Of a stretch of DNA of 47,269 nt, positions 25,364-32,830 are shown one piece after another. The notes under the pieces are model-generated. The model made no database searches. It saw only the letters and a list, made by a program, of their open reading frames with translations, and was not told where the DNA came from. The stretch's first letter is position 1. Every line of letters begins with the position of its first letter. Origin of the DNA: an uncultured Lachnospiraceae bacterium (GTDB lineage: Bacteria > Bacillota > Clostridia > Lachnospirales > Lachnospiraceae); assembly GCA_902788645.1 (NCBI GenBank), contig CADAKW010000043.1, positions 1-47,269 on the forward strand, given 5' to 3'. Position numbers and translations under genes: made by a program.

Positions 25364-25936
25364 ATGAAGGACACATTACAGATAACCGCAAGGGAAGCCC
25401 TAGAAAAGCTGCTTTCCGGCAATAAACAATACATTGATTCCAGATACGGAGTGGGAGATATTTCCAAAGAAAAAAGACGGCTGACCTCCCTGCTCGGTCA
25501 GTCTCCCTATGCGATCATTGTGACCTGCTCGGATTCCAGAGTCATCCCGGAGAATATATTTTCTGCCGGGATCGGTGAGCTTTTTGTGATCCGTCTTGCG
25601 GGCAATGTCATTGACGATCACCAGCTTGGAAGCATCGAATATGCTGCCGGTCACCTGGGATGCCGTCTGATCCTTGTGATGGGTCATACCCATTGCGGTG
25701 CCGTGGACGCAGCGATGAATGGCAATCCGGAAAATTATATTAAATTTATTACCGATGAGATCCGTCTTGCCATCGGGGATGAGACAGACGCCGCAAAGGC
25801 CTGTGAGCTAAATGTTGCCCACAGCATCCGTATCATTGAGGACAGTCTGGAGATCCATCATATGGAGGAGGATACCGGACTCCGCGTCATGGGCGCCATC
25901 TATGATATTGAATCCGGCGAGGTGCGGTTATTGTAA
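25364..25936 (+). CDS. Beta-class carbonic anhydrase
   Basis: A 190-residue zinc enzyme for reversible CO2 hydration. The family motifs are present: CSDSR (Cys55, with the Asp57-Arg59 dyad) and HTHCG (His108 and Cys111). So all three zinc ligands Cys55, His108 and Cys111 are kept. Length and motif spacing suit the smaller bacterial type. The start follows a GAGGTGATAAAGG stretch. It has its own promoter and may run into the K+ channel gene 130 nt downstream. Confidence 0.93.
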   Translation: MKDTLQITAREALEKLLSGNKQYIDSRYGVGDISKEKRRLTSLLGQSPYAIIVTCSDSRVIPENIFSAGIGELFVIRLAGNVIDDHQLGSIEYAAGHLGCRLILVMGHTHCGAVDAAMNGNPENYIKFITDEIRLAIGDETDAAKACELNVAHSIRIIEDSLEIHHMEEDTGLRVMGAIYDIESGEVRLL

Positions 25937-25939
25937 TGA

Positions 25940-26086
25940 CTGTTCTCCTACCACATTGCAATCAGAGAACCGGATGTCCCCGCATACCGCACCATCGCCT
26001 TTTGTCTGCGGGATCAGGGATCCGCATCTCTTGCTGTCAAACGTTTTATGGAAGGAGTAACCTCTTATGAAAGAGAAATTATTTAA
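25940..26086 (+). pseudogene. Possible remnant of a LysR regulator C-terminus
   Basis: Between carbonic anhydrase and the K+ channel, the frame right after the stop codons stays open for 48 codons. It reads IREPDVPAYRTIAF, then SASLAVKRFMEGV, ending in TAA inside the channel gene. This resembles the last strand and helix of LysR-type effector domains. There is no start codon and no upstream part. It looks like the tail of a deleted gene, but the stretch is short. Confidence 0.33.
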
Positions 26087-27008
26087 TATTATTCAGATCG
26101 GTGACCGGAGCAATCATATCAGCCGGTTTTTCGATATATTTATCACCATAACGATCTTTGCCAATATCATTGTCACCTTCATGGAAACCTTTCAGGAGCT
26201 GGCATTTCTGTCTACATGGTTCCGTGTGATCGAGGTCATCACCATCTCGATCTTCTGCGTGGAATATATCTTCCGCATCTGGACCGCCGGTTATCTCTAT
26301 CCTGAAATGACCACCGGCCGCGCAAGGCTCCGTTTTCTGATCTCCTTTGACGGCATTATCGACTTTCTAACCATTGTACCGGCATCCTTTTTGTCGGGCT
26401 TCGTGATCTTTCGTATGCTTCGTGTGGCGCGGATCTTTCATTTGTTCCGCCTCAATGCGAAATACGATTCCTTTAATGTGATCACCACGGTACTCTACGA
26501 AAAAAAGAACCAGATCATTTCCTCTCTTTTTATTGTACTGGTTCTGATGCTTGCAAGCAGCCTCTGTATGTACAGCGTGGAGCACAATGCCCAGCCGGAT
26601 GTTTTTCAAAATGCTTTCAGCGGCCTCTGGTGGAGCATGTCCACTCTTCTTACCGTAGGATACGGTGATATTTACCCCATCACACCTCTGGGCAGGATCA
26701 TAGCGATCGTGATCGCCTATCTGGGCGTGGGAGCCGTTGCGATCCCCACCGGTATCATCAGCGCCGGTTTTGTGGAGCAGTATCAAAGGAAAAGCACGCT
26801 ATCCAATTTTCGAAATGCGGATATTAAAGAAATTGCAGAAATATTTGTAGATAAGCAATATGCCGGAAAGACCATCGAAGAGATCGAGGACGATGACCAG
26901 GCAACCATTTACCTGATCCTGCGGGATGACCTGTCCATCCTTCCCCAGAAGGATACGGTATTAAAGCTCAATGACATTATCGTAGTCAGAAGCACGGAAG
27001 AGACGTAA
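26067..27008 (+). CDS. Voltage-gated-type potassium channel with RCK_C-like tail
   Basis: A 313-residue six-helix cation channel. S4 has arginines at a spacing of three (Arg116, 119, 122, then 128) in FRMLRVARIFHLFRL. The pore has the selectivity filter TVGYGD (196-201) followed by S6. Residues about 250-310 resemble a TrkA-C/RCK_C ligand domain (LKLNDIIVVRS). It likely conducts K+ across the cell membrane in response to voltage and perhaps a ligand. The ATG has GAAGGAG upstream and overlaps the preceding remnant frame. Confidence 0.92.
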   Translation: MKEKLFNIIQIGDRSNHISRFFDIFITITIFANIIVTFMETFQELAFLSTWFRVIEVITISIFCVEYIFRIWTAGYLYPEMTTGRARLRFLISFDGIIDFLTIVPASFLSGFVIFRMLRVARIFHLFRLNAKYDSFNVITTVLYEKKNQIISSLFIVLVLMLASSLCMYSVEHNAQPDVFQNAFSGLWWSMSTLLTVGYGDIYPITPLGRIIAIVIAYLGVGAVAIPTGIISAGFVEQYQRKSTLSNFRNADIKEIAEIFVDKQYAGKTIEEIEDDDQATIYLILRDDLSILPQKDTVLKLNDIIVVRSTEET

Positions 27009-27037
27009 ATTTACGTCAATGATATCAACGTTGTCTG

Positions 27038-27712
27038 TTATCTCAGCCCCTTCAGATACACCTTCTGCTCCGGTGTGATCCGGTAGCTTTCCACCGCCTT
27101 CTGAATAGTTTTGCGGTGTACCCATGGTGACAGCCTGCGCTCCTCCAGATAAGGAATCACCGCATCCCACTGCTTCGCAAGAGCTGTCGCAAGATACCAG
27201 GCGATCATCATATTGACATAATACTCCTCCGAGCTCACTCCGGTCACCCATTCAAGATATTCCGGCCGGAAATCCCCGTCCAGATAAAGTCTCATGAAAA
27301 CTCCCATTCCATAACGGATCGTATAAGTCTCACCGGAAGCGATCCAGCTCCTGATATGCTTTAACAGCTCCTCCTTATGCATCGCAAAGCATTTTGGAAG
27401 AGGCAGGTCACAGGTCGCCCAGTTATCAATATATGGCAGAAATCTTTCAATCTGCTCCAGACATTGTTCGAAATCCTTAAGTGATGTGAGCAGCATCATA
27501 TGAAGATTATTTTCCTCATAATAACGGTGAGGCAGTTCCCTCAGAAATTCTTCCGCCTCCGGTGTTTTCCCGAACTCTTTCGCAAACCGGCGCAGCACAG
27601 GCGTCCGTATTCCAATGACACATTCCTTATCGATATTCGGGATAAGCTTACTGTGAAAATCCCGGTACTTTGCATCCTGTAGCTCAAATAATCTTTCCTG
27701 TAATGAAGTCAT
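27038..27712 (-). CDS. DNA alkylation repair protein (AlkD-like)
   Basis: A 224-residue all-helical HEAT-like repeat protein of the AlkD DNA glycosylase family, which excises alkylated purines. YIDNWATCDLP carries the Trp and Asp typical of the active region; WYLATALAKQWDAVIPYLEE and WVHRKTIQKAVES are typical later repeats. The start at 27712 (MTSLQERLFE) follows GGGAGAAG. The frame goes on to 27820 through a tandem repeat, which I leave out. Confidence 0.9.
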   Translation of the reverse strand: MTSLQERLFELQDAKYRDFHSKLIPNIDKECVIGIRTPVLRRFAKEFGKTPEAEEFLRELPHRYYEENNLHMMLLTSLKDFEQCLEQIERFLPYIDNWATCDLPLPKCFAMHKEELLKHIRSWIASGETYTIRYGMGVFMRLYLDGDFRPEYLEWVTGVSSEEYYVNMMIAWYLATALAKQWDAVIPYLEERRLSPWVHRKTIQKAVESYRITPEQKVYLKGLR

Positions 27713-27734
27713 ATCTCTTCTCCCAATCGTTATC

Positions 27735-27810
27735 TCCGGTAATACACTTTCCGCCCCGTGAAACCTTATTCTTTCCGGCAATACACGTTCTGACCCGTGA
27801 AGCATTATAC
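27735..27810. repeat. Two 39-bp imperfect tandem repeats upstream of the AlkD gene
   Basis: TCCGGTAATACACTTTCCGC and TCCGGCAATACACGTTCTGA begin two copies 39 bases apart, each going on to CCCGTGAA and a short AT-rich end. They lie between the AlkD and acyltransferase genes. Confidence 0.6.
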
Positions 27811-27853
27811 TTCCCGTCAATCCGTATCACTCTCTGCAAATGCTTTTCATGCC

Positions 27854-28891
27854 TTATACAATCGCCTTTGGCAGGTATTGGCGCAAATGCTTCCAGGCGT
27901 TATCTGCTGCCACCGCAAAGGCAAAGGTAACCAGAAAAATCCCCACAGTATAAAGAGGGATCCCGATCCAGCCCGGCAGATCCAAAGGCTCCATTTCCTC
28001 CTTCACAATATCCAGAAAGATAATGTGTGACAGGTAGATCGTAAAGGAATGTCTTGAGATCAGCTGCATCAGTGATTTCTGTGCTTCCGTAAAATGTATC
28101 CTGCCATGCTCTATGATCCCGGCAAAGCCCCCCAGAGAGCATATGGCGATCAGAGGGTTCCGGTACTGGAAGAAGATTTCTTCATGACTGCCGGACACCC
28201 ATGTTCCCCAGCAGGTCAGCCCTATATTGATCAGACCGACTACAAATACAATGCCAAAACAGACCTTACTCCCCAGACGGAAATCCTTCGAAAAATATCG
28301 TATGATATACCCCATGACAAAATAACCCAGATAGCTGGAATTGCCTACCATAGGTACCGTGTATGTAAACTCCATGTCCGCCAGTGCCAGCACATAATAT
28401 AATGTCAGAAAAAAGATCCAGAGCATCACAAAATATTCTGTCAGACGCCGGGTCATTTTCTTAAATAAAAGCTGAAAAAACGGAAGTGCAATATACATCC
28501 CAAGGATCGCATATAAAAACCACAAATGCTTTTTGACCGGATCCTCAAACAAAGTTGCAAAATCGTATTGGTCATCCCAGAATACAATGTTCCAGATATA
28601 GTACAATACACTCCAGAACACCAGAACCACAATAGTATGAAGGACCCTGTGTACACTTTTGCTGAGACTGACATTTTCCTCCAGCAACAGATACCCGCTG
28701 ATCATAAAAAAGACCGGAACCGCCACACGGCTAAAGCAGTTGGTAATAAGCGAAAATAAATATGTCCCGGTGGAAACTTCTCCATAAGCCCTGCTATATA
28801 CATTGGATACATGGATACATACCACCAGAATACAGGAAATGACCCGCAATAATTCAATATTATAATTCCTCTCGCGGCTCACCACGAACAT
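27854..28891 (-). CDS. Acyltransferase 3 (OafA-like) family membrane protein
   Basis: A 345-residue polytopic protein with about ten membrane helices. It has the family start NYNIELLRVISCILVVCIHV, where the histidine is expected to be catalytic, and SRVAVPVFFMISGYLLL. Members O-acetylate or O-acylate cell-surface sugars and peptidoglycan. No polysaccharide genes are near, so the substrate is unknown. The start follows GGTGAGAGGAG. Confidence 0.88.
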   Translation of the reverse strand: MFVVSRERNYNIELLRVISCILVVCIHVSNVYSRAYGEVSTGTYLFSLITNCFSRVAVPVFFMISGYLLLEENVSLSKSVHRVLHTIVVLVFWSVLYYIWNIVFWDDQYDFATLFEDPVKKHLWFLYAILGMYIALPFFQLLFKKMTRRLTEYFVMLWIFFLTLYYVLALADMEFTYTVPMVGNSSYLGYFVMGYIIRYFSKDFRLGSKVCFGIVFVVGLINIGLTCWGTWVSGSHEEIFFQYRNPLIAICSLGGFAGIIEHGRIHFTEAQKSLMQLISRHSFTIYLSHIIFLDIVKEEMEPLDLPGWIGIPLYTVGIFLVTFAFAVAADNAWKHLRQYLPKAIV

Positions 28892-28992
28892 CTCCTCTCA
28901 CCTGAATAATAACCATAAGAATATTTCGTATTTTCTCCCCGGAAAATCTGCTCCCTCCCCATAGTTACGCACAGATTTCCCTTCACATTCTG

Positions 28993-30312
28993 CTATCGTA
29001 GTTGATAGCTTTCATCTCCACACCGGCAGATCCTCGTACTGTAAAACTCCCGCAGCGCCCGGATCAGATAAGATGTATCCCGAACCCCTGCCGTCTCATA
29101 CGGAGAATGCATCGCAAGCTGTGCCAGACCGATATCCACCATATTAATAGATACCTGATGACTTGCAATATTGCCCAGCGTAGAGCCTCCCGGCACATCG
29201 GAACGATTTACATAGCTTTGTACCGGCACATCTGCCCTCCGGCATATTTCCTGAAAAACAGCGGCAGAAACCGCATCTGTGGTGTATCTCTGGTTGGCAT
29301 TATACTTGATCACAATCCCCTCATTCATATAGGGACGGTTGGTTGGATCCGCCTTATCCAGATGGTTTGGATGAGCAGCATGGGCATTGTCCGCCGAGAT
29401 CATAAAGCTCTCGGAAAGCATCATACGGAAGTCCTCTGCATCCTTTCCAATGCCATCTGCGATCCGGCCCAGCGTATCCTTCAAGAAACCGGAAGCCGCT
29501 CCCTGCTTGGTACCGCTTCCCACCTCTTCGTTGTCAAATACACAGCACACACTGATACTTTCATTATGACTGCCTTCCAATAAAGCCTTAACCGAAGCAT
29601 AGGCACACTGTACATCGTCCAGATGAGGGCTTGAGATATATTCTCCATGGGCTCCCCAGACGGTTCCCGGCATACGGTTGTACAGGAAAAGATCCGTAGA
29701 AAGCAGATCTGTTTCCTCCACCCCGGCCTGTTCTGCCACCATAGCAGCAAAGGTTCCCTCTGCCTTTTCGTCTCCCCAGATCGGGATCATATCCTTCTGG
29801 GCATTATAGGTATATCCGTCATTTAAGCTACGGTCCATATGGATCGCCAGATTGGGAAGCATGACCAGATCCCGTTCAAAATTGATCATTCTCGTCTCAA
29901 TGCCCTGATCTGTCCGCACCATGACTCTTCCCGCAATGGAAAGAGGTCTGTCAAACCACGGAGCACAGAGCATACCGCCGTATTTTTCTGCATTGAGCTC
30001 AATATAATGATCCGCCACCTTCATCTCGGGATGCTCCTTGATCTTGAAGCTTGGCGAATCACTGTGGCTCGCCGTGATCTGAAAGTTGACCGGAGATTCC
30101 TCCGGTATCCGGAAACCTATCAGCGAGGACCCATTGCGCATCACATAATAATCCCGGCCCGCCTGCAGATTCCATCTTTCATTTTCATATAAGCGGCAGA
30201 AACCGCCCTTCTCCAGCATCTGCGCCAGTCCCTCCGCTACATGATAACAGCTTGGATGCTGCTCTATAAACTCCATCATTTCCTGAGATATTTTCCGATC
30301 CATATCCTCCAT
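28993..30312 (-). CDS. M18-family aminopeptidase
   Basis: A 439-residue zinc aminopeptidase of the M18 (aspartyl aminopeptidase-like) family. ITASHSDSPSFKIK holds the first metal histidine and aspartate; FDNEEVGSGTKQGA gives the catalytic and metal glutamates; the C-terminal NIASHQVSINMVDIG and AMHSPYET close the site. It is a cytoplasmic enzyme removing N-terminal residues from peptides. The ATG at 30312 follows GGAGGAACAGGT. This upstream sequence is part of a 20-bp direct repeat of the gene's own codons. Confidence 0.93.
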   Translation of the reverse strand: MEDMDRKISQEMMEFIEQHPSCYHVAEGLAQMLEKGGFCRLYENERWNLQAGRDYYVMRNGSSLIGFRIPEESPVNFQITASHSDSPSFKIKEHPEMKVADHYIELNAEKYGGMLCAPWFDRPLSIAGRVMVRTDQGIETRMINFERDLVMLPNLAIHMDRSLNDGYTYNAQKDMIPIWGDEKAEGTFAAMVAEQAGVEETDLLSTDLFLYNRMPGTVWGAHGEYISSPHLDDVQCAYASVKALLEGSHNESISVCCVFDNEEVGSGTKQGAASGFLKDTLGRIADGIGKDAEDFRMMLSESFMISADNAHAAHPNHLDKADPTNRPYMNEGIVIKYNANQRYTTDAVSAAVFQEICRRADVPVQSYVNRSDVPGGSTLGNIASHQVSINMVDIGLAQLAMHSPYETAGVRDTSYLIRALREFYSTRICRCGDESYQLR

Positions 30313-30418
30313 ACCTGTTCCTCCATCATTTCCTGAGATAATAACTTCAAACTCCGGATGCTTCCCATCTGTCGCACATTATACTTTCATATTTCACCGC
30401 TCAAAAATTGGGGGCAGG

Positions 30419-31123
30419 TCAAAACAGATCATCCTGCATCCGGTAATGCTCCATCAGATCCATGGTCGCCCGCAGGCTTCCTGCCTGATTAAATCCCTTG
30501 GGATAAGCAACACCGTCAGCCATGGCTTTCTTTAAGGTTTCCTCAAAACATGCCTTTCCATACCTCTGAATAAATATGGCTGAAACCTTGGCAATATATT
30601 CTGTCTGTATATTATAATAACCCTTGCTGCATGCCGGCAGATCAAAGCACTGATAACAGCCCTCCAGGCCCCGCTGTTTGGAGCAGACCACGTTCTCGCA
30701 CTGTCCATCCGGAAATAATGTTCCAAAGGAGCAGCAGGCATAATCACTCCGACATCCGCCGCACCACTGGCTCTGCAGACAATGAGTACAATGCTGCCCA
30801 CACCTCGCAATGGGATCCGTCCCCGCTTTGGCACGCTGTACCAGATATTCTTTCATCTGACGGCAGCGCTCGATCCTTGCCCCCTTCGGGTCATCCCCCT
30901 CCTGATCATCATATGAATAACGATGAAGCATTTCGCAGCAGAAATCCTTACACTCTCCACAAAAGTCCACTTTCTTTTTGCGGGCACAGGCAGCCAGCTC
31001 GCACGGTCCATAGAAAGGATTGCCTCCGGTGGCAACACATCCTCCGCAATGAAACTCCTCCCGATATTCACATTCCTGACAGCTAAGACCACAGTAAGAA
31101 TCCATTCCTTTGTACATTCCCAA
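30419..31123 (-). CDS. Cysteine-rich DUF3795 protein
   Basis: A 234-residue protein with about 27 cysteines. Two Cys-rich blocks of similar plan occur, CGLSCQECEYREEFHCGGC (about 12-30) and CGQHCTHCLQSQWCGGC (about 108-124), each followed by a second block. This is the DUF3795 pattern, of unknown function and suspected to bind metal. The C-terminal 60 residues are helical. The start ATG at 31123 is preceded by GGGATTTGGG, a mediocre site; Met7 (MDSYCGLS) would be an alternative start. Confidence 0.8.
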   Translation of the reverse strand: MGMYKGMDSYCGLSCQECEYREEFHCGGCVATGGNPFYGPCELAACARKKKVDFCGECKDFCCEMLHRYSYDDQEGDDPKGARIERCRQMKEYLVQRAKAGTDPIARCGQHCTHCLQSQWCGGCRSDYACCSFGTLFPDGQCENVVCSKQRGLEGCYQCFDLPACSKGYYNIQTEYIAKVSAIFIQRYGKACFEETLKKAMADGVAYPKGFNQAGSLRATMDLMEHYRMQDDLF

Positions 31124-31266
31124 ATCCCTTACTTTCTCTCATAGTTATATCAAATTTATCACATTCTGCTCCTCTGCGTCAATATGGCATAAAATGTTCC
31201 CTCTCTTTTGCCTCAGTATAATAGAACTTAGCCCCCAGGATTTGCATATTTTATAACATAAAAAAT

Positions 31267-31308
31267 GGGAACAAATCTTAACTATTTTAATAATTAAGAC
31301 TTATTCCC
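31267..31308 (-). terminator. Terminator of the toxin-antitoxin pair
   Basis: GGGAATAAGTCTTAA pairs imperfectly with TTAAGATTTGTTCCC, followed by six T on the minus strand, 10 nt past the toxin stop. Confidence 0.7.
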
Positions 31309-31317
31309 AAAATTTCA

Positions 31318-31638
31318 TTATTGCTGCTTATGTAATATATTCTTCCAATCAGCACGATTATATAAGATACGGATTACATATATTACATCTTCTATCTCAT
31401 TGTAAATATAAAAAATGTTATAATTCTCAAAATATGTCATCCGCACTCCTATATTTTTTAGCAATGTATCCCGTATCAACGGATAGCCAGTAGGAAATGT
31501 TGTTAGAGACTTTATCGTCTCAACAATTCCATCTACAATTCTATCAGATGCTTGCGGATTCTCCAACTCAAAAAATATATAATACTCAATATCAGTCAAA
31601 TCGTATTCTGCTGGTTGTGTGAAAACCACTTTAGTCAC
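31318..31638 (-). CDS. ParE/RelE-family toxin
   Basis: A 106-residue type II toxin-like protein. It has the family layout: N-terminal strand and two helices (TQPAEYDLTDIEYYIFFEL), then a four-stranded sheet with GVRMTYFENYNIFYIYN and a final VIYVIRILYNRADW. ParE members poison DNA gyrase, RelE members cut mRNA on the ribosome; the C-terminal HxR-like ILYNRADW is nearer ParE. It starts with GTG inside the end of the antitoxin gene (8-nt overlap), with AGGAGA as ribosome site. Confidence 0.85.
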   Translation of the reverse strand: MTKVVFTQPAEYDLTDIEYYIFFELENPQASDRIVDGIVETIKSLTTFPTGYPLIRDTLLKNIGVRMTYFENYNIFYIYNEIEDVIYVIRILYNRADWKNILHKQQ

Positions 31639-31801
31639 GTTCTTCTCTCCTCTTTTTTATCCGCTCACATACATCATCAATAGAGCTAACCCTACCTTCT
31701 TGCATAGCTTTGTATCCCTCACCTATCAAACGATATAATTCCAGCTTTGCTGCATCTGAATTTTCTCTGTTCATTATAGGGCTACTTGTTGCTGTCGCCA
31801 T
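31631..31801 (-). CDS. Small antitoxin of the ParE pair
   Basis: A 56-residue protein read directly from the sequence: it begins MATATSSPIMNRENSDAAKL, continues ELYRLIGEGYKAMQEGRVSS and ends with a basic IKKRREERD. It is mainly helical and acidic-then-basic, as expected of a short antitoxin that wraps a ParE partner. AAAGGAG lies 8 nt upstream of the ATG. The last 8 bases overlap the toxin start. A good promoter is upstream. It is shorter than typical 80-residue antitoxins and has no obvious DNA-binding domain. Confidence 0.78.
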   Translation of the reverse strand: MATATSSPIMNRENSDAAKLELYRLIGEGYKAMQEGRVSSIDDVCERIKKRREERD

Positions 31802-31845
31802 AAGATCACTCCTTTCAAAATTACATTATCGTTCTTCATATAAAT

Positions 31846-31874
31846 ATTATACCCTAAAATTTCAAAAGTCACAA
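31846..31874 (-). promoter_or_regulatory. Promoter of the toxin-antitoxin pair
   Basis: Minus strand TTGTGA, 17 nt, perfect TATAAT, about 45 nt before the antitoxin ATG. Confidence 0.7.
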
Positions 31875-31916
31875 GGAAGTCTACATAATCTGATAATTTC
31901 GCATTGATCTGTACCT

Positions 31917-31973
31917 AAAAAGGGCAAAACCAACGTTTTGCCCTTAATTCATACGGCGTTACAAGCATTTTCC
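31917..31973. repeat. Dispersed hairpin repeat, short copy D
   Basis: Hairpin 1 (GGGCAAAAC / GTTTTGCCC) and the tail (gttacaagcattttcct) are present, but hairpin 2 is missing. On the minus strand hairpin 1 ends in TTTTT, and it lies 66 nt after the TPM gene, so it may act as the terminator of that operon. Confidence 0.75.
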
Positions 31974-32011
31974 TGCTGCCTGCTTTCGTAATATCATTTT
32001 ATTATCAGAAA

Positions 32012-32830
32012 CTAGAAGCTGTGCCCTCCGCCGCCTCCGCTGCTTCCACCGCCACCACCGCCGCCGGAGCTTGAAGAGCTTCGAGGGCTGTATGTTTTAC
32101 TTTCTCTCTCAAACTGTACATTGATATTATTCATCCGCTGGGTTGCTGCAATGGATGCCAGCATCTCCGCCTCAGACGGACTCTTGGCCCTGGAGAATAA
32201 TTTCACCAGCAAATAGTTGATCAAAATAGCCAGCGCTGCTGCCAGAAAGATATTGCTCGCATACTTCATAGGCTGGGCAATCTTTCTGCCCTCCAGCAGA
32301 GTAAGCTCCGAATCAAAGACTTCCTTGGCACAGCGGTAATAATCGGCATCGGACGCATATTTATAAACCTTATCCGTAATGGTATTGGCATAGGCATTGG
32401 TAATGGTCTTGTAAATCACACCATTGCTGTAAATATAAATGTTGCGCTGTTCCATATCGATCAAAAAGATCGTGCCGCTCTCCTCTGCGCTGCTCTGATT
32501 CCACAGATACTTATCGTAAAGATCATGTGCCAGTGCCGAGGTGGAACGATATTCTATATTGGTCGTAAAAAATCCTATGGATCCATACTTTACCAGCCCC
32601 TTCATATCCTTTACTAATGCGTGAAGCTGGGTGTCCTCCAACAGAGAGGCATCATCATGGATCTCCAGCTTATATCCTGTGGTCTCATCGGTATAAACAG
32701 TCCCGTCCGGCCGCTCCAGTATATCCTCAGCCATTACAGGTGAGGACACAAGCAACAGGCAAAATACCGCCAGCAGGCATACAGAAAGAAGTCCTGAAAC
32801 ATTTTTTAATAGTGATATCTTATTATGCAC
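32012..32830 (-). CDS. TPM-domain membrane protein with Gly-rich tail
   Basis: A 272-residue protein with an N-terminal signal or anchor (about 8-32, ending SSPVMAED), an extracytoplasmic TPM domain (about 45-185, with GTIFLIDMEQRNIYIYS), a transmembrane helix (about 195-215) and a Ser/Gly-rich tail ending GGGGGHSF. This is the plan of TPM phosphatase-like proteins, whose bacterial role is obscure. GTG 32830 lies 8 nt after AAGGAGG; the ATG at 32836 is too close to it. The gene overlaps the stop of the upstream zinc-ribbon gene by 8 bases. Confidence 0.82.
   Translation of the reverse strand: MHNKISLLKNVSGLLSVCLLAVFCLLLVSSPVMAEDILERPDGTVYTDETTGYKLEIHDDASLLEDTQLHALVKDMKGLVKYGSIGFFTTNIEYRSTSALAHDLYDKYLWNQSSAEESGTIFLIDMEQRNIYIYSNGVIYKTITNAYANTITDKVYKYASDADYYRCAKEVFDSELTLLEGRKIAQPMKYASNIFLAAALAILINYLLVKLFSRAKSPSEAEMLASIAATQRMNNINVQFERESKTYSPRSSSSSGGGGGGGSSGGGGGHSF

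Noticed and set aside
30853..31092. Small Cys-containing minus-strand frames inside the DUF3795 gene
   Set aside because: Out-of-frame readings of the Cys-rich coding sequence, without start sites.
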